Positions 45,982 through 54,904 of a DNA stretch of 64,000 nucleotides are shown here, piece by piece. The notes below the pieces were generated by a model. The model saw nothing but the letters and a program-made list of their open reading frames with translations, did not search any database and was not told where the DNA came from. Source of the DNA: Bacillus wiedmannii (GTDB lineage Bacteria > Bacillota > Bacilli > Bacillales > Bacillaceae_G); NCBI RefSeq assembly GCF_001583695.1, contig NZ_LOBC01000020.1:1-64000 (forward strand), in the 5' to 3' direction. Every line of letters starts with the position of its first letter. The stretch's first letter is position 1. Position numbers and translations under genes: made by a program.

Positions 45982-46024
45982 AAAATCCCTTTCATTTGTA
46001 AAAAGAATGAAAGGGATTTTTTAT
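45982..46024 (+). terminator. Terminator of the micro-gene
   Basis: AAAATCCCTTTCATT / AATGAAAGGGATTTT with T6. Confidence 0.9.
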
Positions 46025-46060
46025 TTTTAATGAGAATATGCTGAAAATTTAGTATGATAG

Positions 46061-46130
46061 TAAAGTGAAACTGTAATCGATGAGGGGATGTATTTCCTGA
46101 TGATTATGAGCTCGCAAATGGCGAGAAAAA
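46061..46130 (+). repeat. Degenerate bcr1-like remnant
   Basis: AAAGTGAAAC, then an imperfect TAATC...GATTA hairpin and CGCAAATGGCGAG echo the short bcr1 copy at 1381-1476 (CGCAAATAGCGAG). The similarity is partial, so it is probably a decayed copy upstream of dynA. Confidence 0.5.
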
Positions 46131-46163
46131 GTATATACATCTTGGATAAAGGGGAACAAGGGG

Positions 46164-49100
46164 ATGACAAACATAGTACAGACAAACGGTATGAAAAAAC
46201 TTGTTTGTTTTTATGAAGAGTGGCAAAAACACGGCGATGCAGAGAATAGTGTAAAGTTGTTTGAGGTGATTCAAAAATATAAACAAGAGCAGCTTATGAT
46301 AGCGTTCTGCGGTCACTTCTCTGCAGGGAAATCAACGATGATGAATCATCTATATAAAGCGCAGTTGTTACCAACAAGTCCAATTCCGACAAGCGCTAAC
46401 GTTGTCAAAATTGAAAAAGGAATGGATCGTGTTGTTGTAACAGTTAAATCCGGTGAACAGTACGAATATGACGGTGCATATTCAGCTGAAGAATTAAAAC
46501 AAATTTGTAAAGACGGTGATGAGGTAATTGGTGTTCATATTTATCGGAATGATGCGCCAATTCCTGAGGGTGTTATGTTAGTTGATACACCAGGGATTGA
46601 TTCAACAGATGATGCCCATCAATTAGCGACAGAATCAACGCTGCATCTAGCAGACGTAATTTTTTATATGATGGATTATAATCACGTCCAATCGGAAGTG
46701 AATTTGCAATTTGTTAAAGAATTGAAACAACGTAATAAAACGGTTTATCTAGTTGTAAATCAAATAGATAAACATAAAGAAAATGAATTATCGTTTGAGG
46801 ATTATAAAGATAGTGTAAAACAATCGTTCTCTAACTGGGATATTGAAGTAGATGAAGTGTATTATACTTCATTACGAATGATGAACCATACACATAATGA
46901 AATTGGGAGCTTAGAAACATTAATTACTTCTATTATGAAAGAAAAAGTGCAGTATGTAAGAGATGGAATGGAGCGAGAAACAGAATATTTAATGGGGGAA
47001 CATTTTTCGTTTATTCTTTCGGAAAATGAAAAAGCTCTTTTGAAATATGAGGAAGAGCTAGCATCGCCGCTTTCTATTTCAGAGATAGTGGAAAAGAAAG
47101 AAGAGCTAACGGAAACTAAACAGCGCGAGGCTAGTAAAGAATCTCATGTGAGAAACGAATTTATAAAAGGCTTACAAGCTATATTAGATAACGCGTATTT
47201 AATGCCATTTGAAATGAGAGAATTGGCAAATGCGTATTTAGAAACGAAATTAACTAAATTTAAGGTCGGTTTGCTGTTTGCGAAAGGAAAGACGGAGCAA
47301 GAAAAACAGAGACGTTTAGATGCTTTTTATTCTGCTTTGCAAAAGACTGTTGAAACGCAACTTGATTTTCATGTGAAAGAATTTATTGTTGCCTTCTTAA
47401 AAGAAGAAGGATTGTTCACAGAGGAAATTGGGAAAGACATATATGCTTTAGAAATTGCTTTCGGATCAGAAATGTTAGCTGAAGTCATTAAACAAGGTGC
47501 AGGTTTCACAGGTGATTACTTACTTCTTTATACAGCGGATGTAGCGAATGAACTGAAGAAACGTTATTTTACAAAAGCGCAGCAAATTTTTGATAAAAGT
47601 GCAGTCGTTTTAAAGCAAAAGGTGAAGGAAGCGGTTACACGCATTGAAGAAGAGATTGAAAAATATATGATGTTGCAAACGGCAAAAGAAACGCAATTGC
47701 AATACAGTAACAATTTAGAGACATATGAAAGTTATTTGCAAAATGTTTGGCACGAGCGTGTTGCTACACCAGAAGGATTGCAAATAGAGGAGATATTGCA
47801 AAGTAAAACACAAATTGTTAGTGAGAAATTCACACTACAAGAGCAGGAAAGCGTAAACGATAGCGTAATGGCTTGTGAGGAAGAGATAAAAGGAACAGCA
47901 GCTTTAAATATTCAGCGTATATTAGAGAAAGTGAAGAAAGCTGAAACGATATTAGAGCCATTGCCAGCGCTGAAACATGTACAGCAAGAGGTAATAGAAA
48001 AAAGGCGTCGTGTGGAAACGAAACAATTTACAGTAGCGTTATTCGGAGCTTTTAGTGCTGGGAAATCATCATTTGCCAATGCATTGCTTGGTGGGAATGT
48101 ACTTCCTGTATCACCAAATCCGACGACGGCAACGATTAATCAAATTTTGCCGGTTACAGAGGAAAAACCACACGGAACAGTAATGGTCCAATTCAAATCA
48201 AAGCAAGCTCTATTAGAAGATATGAAAGCTGTTTATAAGTTGTTTCATTATGAGATTACTACGTTAGATGAAGCGTTAGCACAAATTGATAAAGTTATGA
48301 AATATCCTTCACCAACTGGGAAGCAAAAAACAACATTTAGCTTTTTAAGAGCGGTACAAAAAGGGTATGATACGGTTTCTGCTCATTTAGGGGAGCAAGT
48401 ACAAGTTACATTAGAAGAGTTTTCTGATTATGTAGCGAATGAAGAAAAATCATGTTTTGTTGAGTACATGGAGCTTTATTATGATTGTGCTTTAACAAGG
48501 CAAGGAGTAGCGCTTGTAGATACACCTGGAGCGGATTCTATTAACGCCCGCCATACGGACGTTGCGTTCCAGTATATTAAAAACGCAGATGCTATTTTAT
48601 TTGTAACGTATTATAATCATGTGTTCTCTCGTGCTGACCGTGAATTCTTAATCCAGCTTGGTCGTGTAAAGGATACTTTTGCACTTGATAAAATGTTCTT
48701 CTTAATTAATGCGGCCGATTTAGCAGAGTCTGAAGAAGAACTTGAAATGGTAAAAGGTTATATCGCAGACCAGCTACTGCAATACGGTATTAGAAATCCG
48801 CGTTTATTTGCAATTTCAAGTTTATGTGCACTTGAAGAGAAGCAAGGAAAGAATATTGAAAAAGAGAAGTACGGTATTTTACAAAACTCTGGGATTGCTA
48901 AGTTCGAGGGATCATTTACATCCTTTATGATGAGAGATTTAATGCTCGTATCTGTTCATGCTTTATATGGTACATTGCAAGGAGCAGATCAGCTTTTAGT
49001 AAATATGATAAACGGTGCAAAGCAGGGGAATGAAGAGAAAGAGAAGCAAACGAAAAAATATGAAGCAGAGCGTGATCAGCTACTTCATATTATTTCATCA

Positions 49101-49823
49101 TATAGTGTGCTTGCTGAAGAGCAGGCGATGCAAAATGAAGTGAAAGAATTGCTTTATTACGTGCAACAGCGTCTATTCCTACGCTATAACGATGTGTTTA
49201 CTGAATTTATTAATCCAGCATCGCTGCGAACGGATGGGAATGTGAAAGTGCAGTTGCAACAGTGCGTTATGGAATTAGTGGCATTTATTCAGCATGATTT
49301 ACTACAAGAAATGCGTGCGACATCATTACGCCTTGAGAAATGGATAGATGAAGCGATGAAGCGTGCAAAGAATGAAATTGTGGTGAACTGTAAAGTAGAA
49401 AATGAATCAATTTCTATGAGTGGAACAGTGGATTATGAATATAAAGATATTGCACATAAAGAACCGTTCCCTTCAGTTGAAATAAAAGATTTCAAAAAAG
49501 CACTGGCGCATTTTAAAAATGAAAAAAGCTTTTTTGAAAAAAATGATAAAGCTTTCATGCAAGAAGAGGCTAAAGTTGTATTAGAGCCTTTCGTATCAAA
49601 CTATGTAGCTGATGAAAAAGATTTATTTGTTCATCATTATAAGCAAGAGTGGGATTCGAAATGGAAATTATTCCAAAAAGTGATGCAGCAAGATGTGATG
49701 AATTATTATGAAAGTGTATTATTTGCATTGGCTGAAACAATTGATGTATCACTATATGAACAAAGTAAAGAACAATTGCAAAAGCAGTTAGTAGAGATTG
49801 AAAAAGAAATTTATGTGATATAG
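46164..49823 (+). CDS. dynA: Two-headed bacterial dynamin DynA
   Basis: A 1219-residue protein made of two dynamin modules in tandem, as in B. subtilis DynA (YpbR). The first GTPase has the P-loop GHFSAGKS (50-57), VDTPGID and NQIDK. The second has GAFSAGKS (about 628-635), VDTPGAD and NAADL. Each is followed by long helical stalk regions. It binds and fuses membranes and protects them from phage or antibiotic stress. The start at 46164 follows GGGGAACAAGGGG. It probably stems from gene duplication and fusion. Confidence 0.95.
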   Translation: MTNIVQTNGMKKLVCFYEEWQKHGDAENSVKLFEVIQKYKQEQLMIAFCGHFSAGKSTMMNHLYKAQLLPTSPIPTSANVVKIEKGMDRVVVTVKSGEQYEYDGAYSAEELKQICKDGDEVIGVHIYRNDAPIPEGVMLVDTPGIDSTDDAHQLATESTLHLADVIFYMMDYNHVQSEVNLQFVKELKQRNKTVYLVVNQIDKHKENELSFEDYKDSVKQSFSNWDIEVDEVYYTSLRMMNHTHNEIGSLETLITSIMKEKVQYVRDGMERETEYLMGEHFSFILSENEKALLKYEEELASPLSISEIVEKKEELTETKQREASKESHVRNEFIKGLQAILDNAYLMPFEMRELANAYLETKLTKFKVGLLFAKGKTEQEKQRRLDAFYSALQKTVETQLDFHVKEFIVAFLKEEGLFTEEIGKDIYALEIAFGSEMLAEVIKQGAGFTGDYLLLYTADVANELKKRYFTKAQQIFDKSAVVLKQKVKEAVTRIEEEIEKYMMLQTAKETQLQYSNNLETYESYLQNVWHERVATPEGLQIEEILQSKTQIVSEKFTLQEQESVNDSVMACEEEIKGTAALNIQRILEKVKKAETILEPLPALKHVQQEVIEKRRRVETKQFTVALFGAFSAGKSSFANALLGGNVLPVSPNPTTATINQILPVTEEKPHGTVMVQFKSKQALLEDMKAVYKLFHYEITTLDEALAQIDKVMKYPSPTGKQKTTFSFLRAVQKGYDTVSAHLGEQVQVTLEEFSDYVANEEKSCFVEYMELYYDCALTRQGVALVDTPGADSINARHTDVAFQYIKNADAILFVTYYNHVFSRADREFLIQLGRVKDTFALDKMFFLINAADLAESEEELEMVKGYIADQLLQYGIRNPRLFAISSLCALEEKQGKNIEKEKYGILQNSGIAKFEGSFTSFMMRDLMLVSVHALYGTLQGADQLLVNMINGAKQGNEEKEKQTKKYEAERDQLLHIISSYSVLAEEQAMQNEVKELLYYVQQRLFLRYNDVFTEFINPASLRTDGNVKVQLQQCVMELVAFIQHDLLQEMRATSLRLEKWIDEAMKRAKNEIVVNCKVENESISMSGTVDYEYKDIAHKEPFPSVEIKDFKKALAHFKNEKSFFEKNDKAFMQEEAKVVLEPFVSNYVADEKDLFVHHYKQEWDSKWKLFQKVMQQDVMNYYESVLFALAETIDVSLYEQSKEQLQKQLVEIEKEIYVI

Positions 49824-49826
49824 TCG

Positions 49827-50081
49827 TTATGAGAAAAAGATTCGTTCAATTTTCTTTTGCAATACTGTATCTAAAGATTTGACAAACCCAGCAAATTCAT
49901 CGGTAGAAATCATATGAGTAAGAACGAGGCGTCTGCCGTCTGGTGTTTCACCGCATAAGACGAATGAAGAAAATTCATATGTTTTGTTTTCTACTACTAA
50001 TTTTGGATAGGAATACGTGTCGCTTTTCTTCTTCTTTCCATCAATAGAGATGACGTTGCATTTTTTCTCATTGTTGTCCAT
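49827..50081 (-). CDS. Small hypothetical protein
   Basis: An 84-residue protein beginning MDNNEKKCNVISIDGKKKK. AAAGGAGGG precedes ATG 50081; an upstream in-frame start (50117) lacks a site. The core is a beta-rich stretch (YPKLVVENKTYEFSSFVLC...RRLVLTHMIS). I do not recognise a family or motif. It converges on dynA. Confidence 0.75.
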   Translation of the reverse strand: MDNNEKKCNVISIDGKKKKSDTYSYPKLVVENKTYEFSSFVLCGETPDGRRLVLTHMISTDEFAGFVKSLDTVLQKKIERIFFS

Positions 50082-50153
50082 GGTGAATCCCTCCTTTCTA
50101 TTATTTATGGTAGACAAGGAGGGTTTAGAACAATAGAGAAAGGGGAGTTTTTT

Positions 50154-50621
50154 ATGTGTGTAGTAATAGAGTATATTTCAAAAGAAGCTATACCGAAACC
50201 TTTATTATTGCTTGCTGATCCAAGTGAGGGGCAAATTGATGCATATGTACAAAGAGGGTTAACATATGTAGCTAAGCAAGAGGAGAGAGTTGTCGGTGTA
50301 TATGTTCTTTTGGAAACAAGGCCGAAGACGATGGAAATTATGAATATTGCGGTTGTAGAGCATTTGCAAGGAAAAGGGATTGGAAAGCAGCTATTAAGTC
50401 ATGCCGTAGAAACTGCTAAAGGATATGGTATGTCAAAACTTGAAGTTGGTACAGGCAATTCTAGTGTTTCACAACTTGCTTTATATCAAAAATGTGGATT
50501 TCGTATTTTTTCTATTGATTTTGATTACTTTTCAAAGCATTATGAAGAAGAGATTATTGAAAATGGGATTGTATGTCGTGATATGATTCGGCTTGCAATG
50601 GAATTGAATAAGAACGTATAA
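50154..50621 (+). CDS. GNAT-family N-acetyltransferase (YvbK-like)
   Basis: A 155-residue acetyltransferase. The acetyl-CoA P-loop is HLQGKGIGKQLL (about 72-83), followed by the YQKCGFRIFSIDFDYF motif resembling YvbK. The substrate is unknown. The start follows AAAGGGGAG. Confidence 0.87.
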   Translation: MCVVIEYISKEAIPKPLLLLADPSEGQIDAYVQRGLTYVAKQEERVVGVYVLLETRPKTMEIMNIAVVEHLQGKGIGKQLLSHAVETAKGYGMSKLEVGTGNSSVSQLALYQKCGFRIFSIDFDYFSKHYEEEIIENGIVCRDMIRLAMELNKNV

Positions 50622-50642
50622 CTTATTTAGGGGGAAGAGAAG

Positions 50643-50915
50643 ATGGAAGTACATAAAGCAATTACAGCACATTCTCGTAAACAAAATGAAAGTGTAAAAG
50701 CATGTTTACAATTAGATGCGCAGCGTGAAGCAGCTATTGAAGCAGCCGTATCTCTTGCGTCAAAGGGGAAAGAATTTTCGGTTGATGTCATTAATGTTGT
50801 AACAAAGCAAATTAATGATCTTGCAAAAAATGGTGTTACACTGCAGCGTAAATATGTTACAGAAGAAATGGTTATGGAGTATGTAAGTCGTTTGCAAGAG
50901 AAAGAAGGTCGTTAA
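50643..50915 (+). CDS. ypbS: DUF2533 protein YpbS
   Basis: A 90-residue helical protein of the DUF2533/YpbS family (HKAITAHSRKQNESV, LDAQREAAIEAAV). It follows dynA, as ypbS follows ypbR in B. subtilis. Function unknown. It is two bases before the sulfurtransferase gene, so the two are co-transcribed. Confidence 0.82.
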   Translation: MEVHKAITAHSRKQNESVKACLQLDAQREAAIEAAVSLASKGKEFSVDVINVVTKQINDLAKNGVTLQRKYVTEEMVMEYVSRLQEKEGR

Positions 50916-50917
50916 AG

Positions 50918-51751
50918 ATGATAGTTACAGTCGAATGGTTACGTGAGCATATAGAAGATGAGAATGTCCGTATAATCGATTGTCGTTTTGATTTAGCGAA
51001 TCCTAATTGGGGTAGAGAAAAGTATGAGGAAGAACATATTCTTCATGCATTATATTTTGATTTGAATTTAGATTTATCAAGTCTTGTAACAGAACATGGT
51101 GGTCGCCATCCATTGCCGAATATTGAGGAGTTTGCAGACAAGCTTTCACAAGCTGGTATTGATGAACATACGACAGTAATTGCATATGACAGTCAAGCGG
51201 GTGCAAATGCTTCTCGTCTCTGGTGGTTATTAAACTATGTAGGACATGAGAAAGTATATATATTAGATGGTGGATTTCCAGCTTGGAAAGAGAATGGACT
51301 ACCGATAACAACGGAAATTCCTGTTGCTATACGAAAAACATTCAAAGCAAATGTACAAGATCATATGCTTGTAACGATGGAAACGGTGAGAGAGAATATT
51401 CATGCAGGTGCAGATGTTACGTTAATTGATTCTAGAGAGCCAAAACGTTATGCTGGTGTAGAGGAACTAGTTGATCCAAAAGCAGGACATATTCCGACAG
51501 CAGTAAACTATTTTTGGAAGGATGGAATTGTACAATCAGGGCAATTTAAGAATGAAGCTGGGCAACAAGAACGATTCCGAAATCTTTCGAAAGATAAGGA
51601 AACAATTGTATATTGTGGTTCTGGTGTTACAGCATGTCCAAATATCCTTGCATTGAAATTAGCTGGATTCCAAAATGTTAAATTGTATGCAGGTAGCTGG
51701 AGTGATTGGATTTCTTATCCAGAAAATCAAATTGCAAAAGAAGAAGATTAA
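50918..51751 (+). CDS. Two-domain sulfurtransferase (rhodanese / mercaptopyruvate type)
   Basis: A 277-residue enzyme with two rhodanese domains (about 5-125 and 155-275). The active-site loop is CGSGVTA, with catalytic Cys233. The first domain has the structural GGFPAWKENG motif, and a DSREPKRYAG segment starts the second. It transfers sulfur from thiosulfate or 3-mercaptopyruvate to an acceptor; the CGSGVT loop favours mercaptopyruvate-type activity. Confidence 0.93.
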   Translation: MIVTVEWLREHIEDENVRIIDCRFDLANPNWGREKYEEEHILHALYFDLNLDLSSLVTEHGGRHPLPNIEEFADKLSQAGIDEHTTVIAYDSQAGANASRLWWLLNYVGHEKVYILDGGFPAWKENGLPITTEIPVAIRKTFKANVQDHMLVTMETVRENIHAGADVTLIDSREPKRYAGVEELVDPKAGHIPTAVNYFWKDGIVQSGQFKNEAGQQERFRNLSKDKETIVYCGSGVTACPNILALKLAGFQNVKLYAGSWSDWISYPENQIAKEED

Positions 51752-51871
51752 TCACTTGCATGCAAAAATAATTTGTATTAAAATAAGGTCACAAGCAAGA
51801 AATTGCTCGAAAAACTTTGTATTTTACACATTGGAAACAATGTGATAATATAACGACAAGTAAATAATACA

Positions 51872-52047
51872 TCCTGCGGTGTACGTAACTTATTTATGTC
51901 TAAAACCGATGTTAGTTATACGGAAGCTCAATATTTAGCGACCATCATCAAGCCTTCCTTGTGGAGGAAGATGTACGGTAACTGTGAGGGCATCCACCTG
52001 CGAGTAGCGGGTTTTTGGACATTTACGAGGAGCGGCACGTGCGGGGG
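51872..52047 (+). ncRNA. 6S RNA-like gene, copy 1
   Basis: A non-coding RNA with 6S-type rod architecture. Outer arms CCTGC / GCGGG (51873..., ...52045) and a long stem ATGTCTAAAACC / GGTTTTTGGACAT flank a large bubble. A CCTGC/GCGGG hairpin sits in its 3' strand, and a terminal arm CCTTCC...GGAGGAAG closes it. 6S RNA binds sigma-A RNA polymerase by mimicking an open promoter. The ends are approximate. It is one of two tandem copies; the assignment is by structure, not search. Confidence 0.72.
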
Positions 52048-52075
52048 TCTTATTTCAACTAACATTATATAAAAT

Positions 52076-52250
52076 TCCTACGGTGTACGTAGCTTATGCA
52101 TGTCTTAAACCAATAAGTTTAATATGGAAGTTCAATATTTAAATGTAGCTAACATGCCATCTTTTTAAGAAGGAAGTTACAAACATTTGTGAGAGCATCC
52201 ACCTGTGAGAGCAGGTTTATGGACATCTAGAGAGAACGGCATATGTGGGG
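52076..52250 (+). ncRNA. 6S RNA-like gene, copy 2 (tandem)
   Basis: A divergent tandem duplicate of the preceding RNA. It keeps the CCTACGGTGTACGTAGC start, the ATGTCTTAAACC / GGTTTATGGACAT stem, the CACCTG...AGCAGG hairpin and the GTGGGG end. An intrinsic terminator follows within ten bases, so the two may be made from one or two promoters. Confidence 0.7.
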
Positions 52251-52256
52251 CTATAT

Positions 52257-52290
52257 AAAAACCTTACGTTTTATACGTAAGGTTTTTTTG
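52257..52290 (+). terminator. Terminator after the 6S-like genes
   Basis: AACCTTACGT / ACGTAAGGTT with a TTTAT loop and T7. Confidence 0.9.
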
Positions 52291-52309
52291 TTGCATACAT
52301 ATATCTATT

Positions 52310-52759
52310 TTATCTGGATTCACCTGTGAAGTTTCCATAATAAATATAGCACTTTCTATCTTCATCAATCTCTCTTGAATCTAAAGCGAACTCCATATGC
52401 ATGCCGTCGCGCTGAATATATATAAGGTCTGAATGAAGAGATGGCAAAATTTCTTCATAGTTCCATACATCTTTCCGATCTATTATGCTTGAACTCGTTT
52501 CACTTAGTTCTCTAACCTCAAAACCGATGTGAGAGTATGTAGGATCTGAAGGGTCATTTGCAAACTCTTCTTTTTGAATATATATAACTGCTGTTCCGTC
52601 TGGATCTACTGAAGTAGCAGTAACAACATATGTCTTGTTATCCTTTATAAAATATTCACACGTCATGCGTGCGATGATTTCAGAATTAGAAATATTTGCG
52701 TAGTTCCATAAAGCAGGATACCTTTTCGTTTCATCATTAAGTCGATATTCTAAGCGCAT
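52310..52759 (-). CDS. Hypothetical cytosolic protein
   Basis: A 149-residue acidic protein rich in beta-strand patterns (DNKTYVVTATSVDPDGTAVIY, GMHMEFALDSREIDEDRK). It has no signal or membrane segment. The start follows AGAGGGATAAA. It diverges from the lipoprotein operon. I do not recognise the family. Confidence 0.75.
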   Translation of the reverse strand: MRLEYRLNDETKRYPALWNYANISNSEIIARMTCEYFIKDNKTYVVTATSVDPDGTAVIYIQKEEFANDPSDPTYSHIGFEVRELSETSSSIIDRKDVWNYEEILPSLHSDLIYIQRDGMHMEFALDSREIDEDRKCYIYYGNFTGESR

Positions 52760-52842
52760 TTTATCCCTCTTCTTCCTTTTTCTTCTACTTTATCATGCTA
52801 TCTTATATAATAGGAATAGAATTTAAAAAGGGGAGTGCGAAG

Positions 52843-53154
52843 GTGACAAAAACGAAATGGCTAGTAGGTGGTGTCGTAACGTCTTTAATGACTGGCACCT
52901 TATTTGGCTGCGCACAAGATCTTCCCCCAAAACCGAATGATAATAGTTGTTCAGATTGGGATTGGGATGATGAACTTGGGGTATGGCAGTGTGATGATAG
53001 TAGGTCAGGTTATCGTGGGCATTATTTTTATGGTGGGAGTTACTATCAAAATAAATCCACTTTTAAAAATTCATCGGCGTTTAAATCTTATCAATCGTCT
53101 GCGGAATTTAAAGGTGGAATTGGAAGCGGTTCAAAGGGAGGATTTGGGGGCTAA
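52843..53154 (+). CDS. Small Gly/Ser/Phe-rich lipoprotein, partner of the next gene
   Basis: A 103-residue protein with a lipoprotein signal ending in the lipobox TLFGC (Cys23). The mature part has a Trp/Asp/Cys-rich core (NSCSDWDWDDELGVWQCDDS) and then a Tyr/Phe/Ser/Gly-rich tail ending in GSKGGFGG. GTG 52843 has GGGGAG upstream; codons back to 52795 have no site. It resembles the E. coli YgiB/YjfM type (DUF1190) in context and composition, though not clearly in sequence. Four bases separate it from the ATP-grasp gene. Confidence 0.75.
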   Translation: MTKTKWLVGGVVTSLMTGTLFGCAQDLPPKPNDNSCSDWDWDDELGVWQCDDSRSGYRGHYFYGGSYYQNKSTFKNSSAFKSYQSSAEFKGGIGSGSKGGFGG

Positions 53155-53157
53155 CAT

Positions 53158-54393
53158 ATGTCGCAATACATAAGGGATCGAAAAGAGTTTTATTCGAAAT
53201 ATCCGAATTTTTGGTCGGATTTATATGAATGTGAGTATAGTTTGTTTCATATTTTCTCTATAACAAATCAGACTATGAAACAATTGCAATTAGCAACTGA
53301 ACGAATGGGGAAAATATTTTTTAAGACTGCTAAACTTTTGCGGAATTTAAGTGACGAACAGCTTCTTGAACTTGGGTATCCTCCTGCAAGCTTATCTTTC
53401 ATTAGAATGAAAGGATTATATCCTGAATCTGTTATTTCACGATTTGATTTCGTTTTAACAAGTGATAACCAAATTAAAATGCTTGAGTTTAATAGTGATA
53501 CACCAACTTTTATTATGGAATGCTTTCAAATGAATGGAAAAATTTGTGGGAAACTAGGCTATGATGATCCAAACTTGGGTCAAGAACGATTACTATCTTC
53601 TGGTGTTACAAAGGCCGTAATGGAAGCGAGAAAGGGAATAGATAACCCAAATGTTGTTTTTACAGCACATCATGAACATATTGAGGATTGGAATACGACC
53701 ATGTATTTGAGTCAGTTATGCCATGTTGAAAATAAAGTAGTGCCAATGTCAGAACTTAGAATTACAAAAGATGCTTTAGTGGATAGAGATGGAGTACAGA
53801 TTGATATTTTATATCGTCAAACATATCCGATAGAAGATTTAATTGAGGATCAAGATCCTGAAACAGGAGACTTCGTAGGTGTGGAACTGTTGCAACTTGT
53901 AAAAGCCGGAAAGCTTTTTATAATAAATCCTTTGTCAGCATTTTTGCTTCAGCCAAAATCCATTCAGTGTCTTATTTGGGGGTTAGCAGAAGAAAAGGCC
54001 TTTTATACAAATGAGGAACAACAGTGGATTAAAGAATATATGTTACCTACATATTTAGAACCAGATTTATTTTTAGGAAAAGGCTCTTTCGTTCAAAAAC
54101 CTTCATTTGGTAGAGAAGGAGACACAATTACTGTTCGCGATAAGGACGAAAATATTATGATTCAAAATGCACACCAAACGTATAAAGCGTCACTGCCGAT
54201 ATTTCAAAAGTATACAGAACTTCCAGTCGTATCTTTGGAAACAGAGAAAGGGATGGAGAAACTGTCGTATGTGTTTGGTTCGTTTTTAATTGCTGGAAAA
54301 GCGAGTAGTATCGGTATTCGCGCTGGGGAAAAGATTACGGGGAATGAATCGTACTATTTACCGGTAGGTATAAAACAGGAGGAAAGTATATGA
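53158..54393 (+). CDS. Glutathionylspermidine synthase-family ATP-grasp ligase (YgiC/YjfC-like)
   Basis: A 411-residue protein corresponding to the C-terminal synthetase domain of GspS. The landmarks are RFDFVLTSDNQIKMLEFNSDTPTF (metal-binding ExN type, about 97-120), the acidic IEDQDPETGD loop, KPSFGREGDTI (ATP-grasp lysine region, about 318-328) and the end GSFLIAGKASSIGIRAGEKIT. It should form an amide bond using ATP. Its true substrate is not known and B. cereus lacks glutathione, so a peptide or protein substrate is likely. It overlaps the DUF350 gene by four bases. Confidence 0.9.
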   Translation: MSQYIRDRKEFYSKYPNFWSDLYECEYSLFHIFSITNQTMKQLQLATERMGKIFFKTAKLLRNLSDEQLLELGYPPASLSFIRMKGLYPESVISRFDFVLTSDNQIKMLEFNSDTPTFIMECFQMNGKICGKLGYDDPNLGQERLLSSGVTKAVMEARKGIDNPNVVFTAHHEHIEDWNTTMYLSQLCHVENKVVPMSELRITKDALVDRDGVQIDILYRQTYPIEDLIEDQDPETGDFVGVELLQLVKAGKLFIINPLSAFLLQPKSIQCLIWGLAEEKAFYTNEEQQWIKEYMLPTYLEPDLFLGKGSFVQKPSFGREGDTITVRDKDENIMIQNAHQTYKASLPIFQKYTELPVVSLETEKGMEKLSYVFGSFLIAGKASSIGIRAGEKITGNESYYLPVGIKQEESI

Positions 54394-54776
54394 TTAATTT
54401 TTTATTATATTTAGCAGTAACACTGGGCCTTTTATGTATTGGTCTGTTCCTCATGGAAGTGACAACGAAAGTAAAAGAATTTAAGTTAATGGCCCAAGGA
54501 AATAAGGCGGTAAGCTATGTACTTGGAGGACGATTACTTGGGTTAGCTATTGTTTTATATTCGACAGCAGCTAATTCCATTTCACTTCTTGATATGGTTT
54601 CGTGGGGAGCCGTTGGGATTTTGGCTCAAATTATCGTCTTTTATTTAGCTGAGTGGCTTACACCACGCTTTAATATAAACAAAAGTCTTGAAGAAGATAA
54701 TCAAGCAGTCGGTCTTTTTCTTATGTTTTTATCGCTTTCCATTGGGATTGTAATTGCTGGTTGTATAACTTATTAA
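54390..54776 (+). CDS. DUF350 membrane protein (YjfL-like)
   Basis: A 128-residue membrane protein with four helices (about 5-25, 43-62, 68-90 and 108-127), of the DUF350 family. It has ALGL- and YVLGGRLLGLAIVLYSTAANS-type motifs. E. coli carries a DUF350 gene (yjfL) with an ATP-grasp and a lipoprotein-like gene, the same trio as here. It completes a three-gene operon before a terminator. Confidence 0.85.
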   Translation: MINFLLYLAVTLGLLCIGLFLMEVTTKVKEFKLMAQGNKAVSYVLGGRLLGLAIVLYSTAANSISLLDMVSWGAVGILAQIIVFYLAEWLTPRFNINKSLEEDNQAVGLFLMFLSLSIGIVIAGCITY

Positions 54777-54808
54777 AACCTTTACGTTTAGACGTAAAGG
54801 TTTTTATT
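54775..54808 (+). terminator. Terminator of the lipoprotein/ATP-grasp/DUF350 operon
   Basis: AAACCTTTACGT / ACGTAAAGGTTT with a four-base loop and T run. Confidence 0.9.
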
Positions 54809-54856
54809 TTATATATGTTAGTTCGCCATACTTGTCGAAAAAATTGTAGGCTACTG

Positions 54857-54885
54857 TTGACATCTATTTTAAATAAGAGTAACAT
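54857..54885 (+). promoter_or_regulatory. Putative promoter of the M-box transcript
   Basis: A consensus TTGACA (54857-54862), 17-bp spacer and TAACAT (54880-54885), about 20 bases before the riboswitch. Confidence 0.55.
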
Positions 54886-54904
54886 TTTCTATGTAATAAA
54901 AATA

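Noticed and set aside
54390..54776. DUF350 gene as a potassium channel
   Set aside because: Four hydrophobic helices are visible but there is no TVGYG-type selectivity filter.
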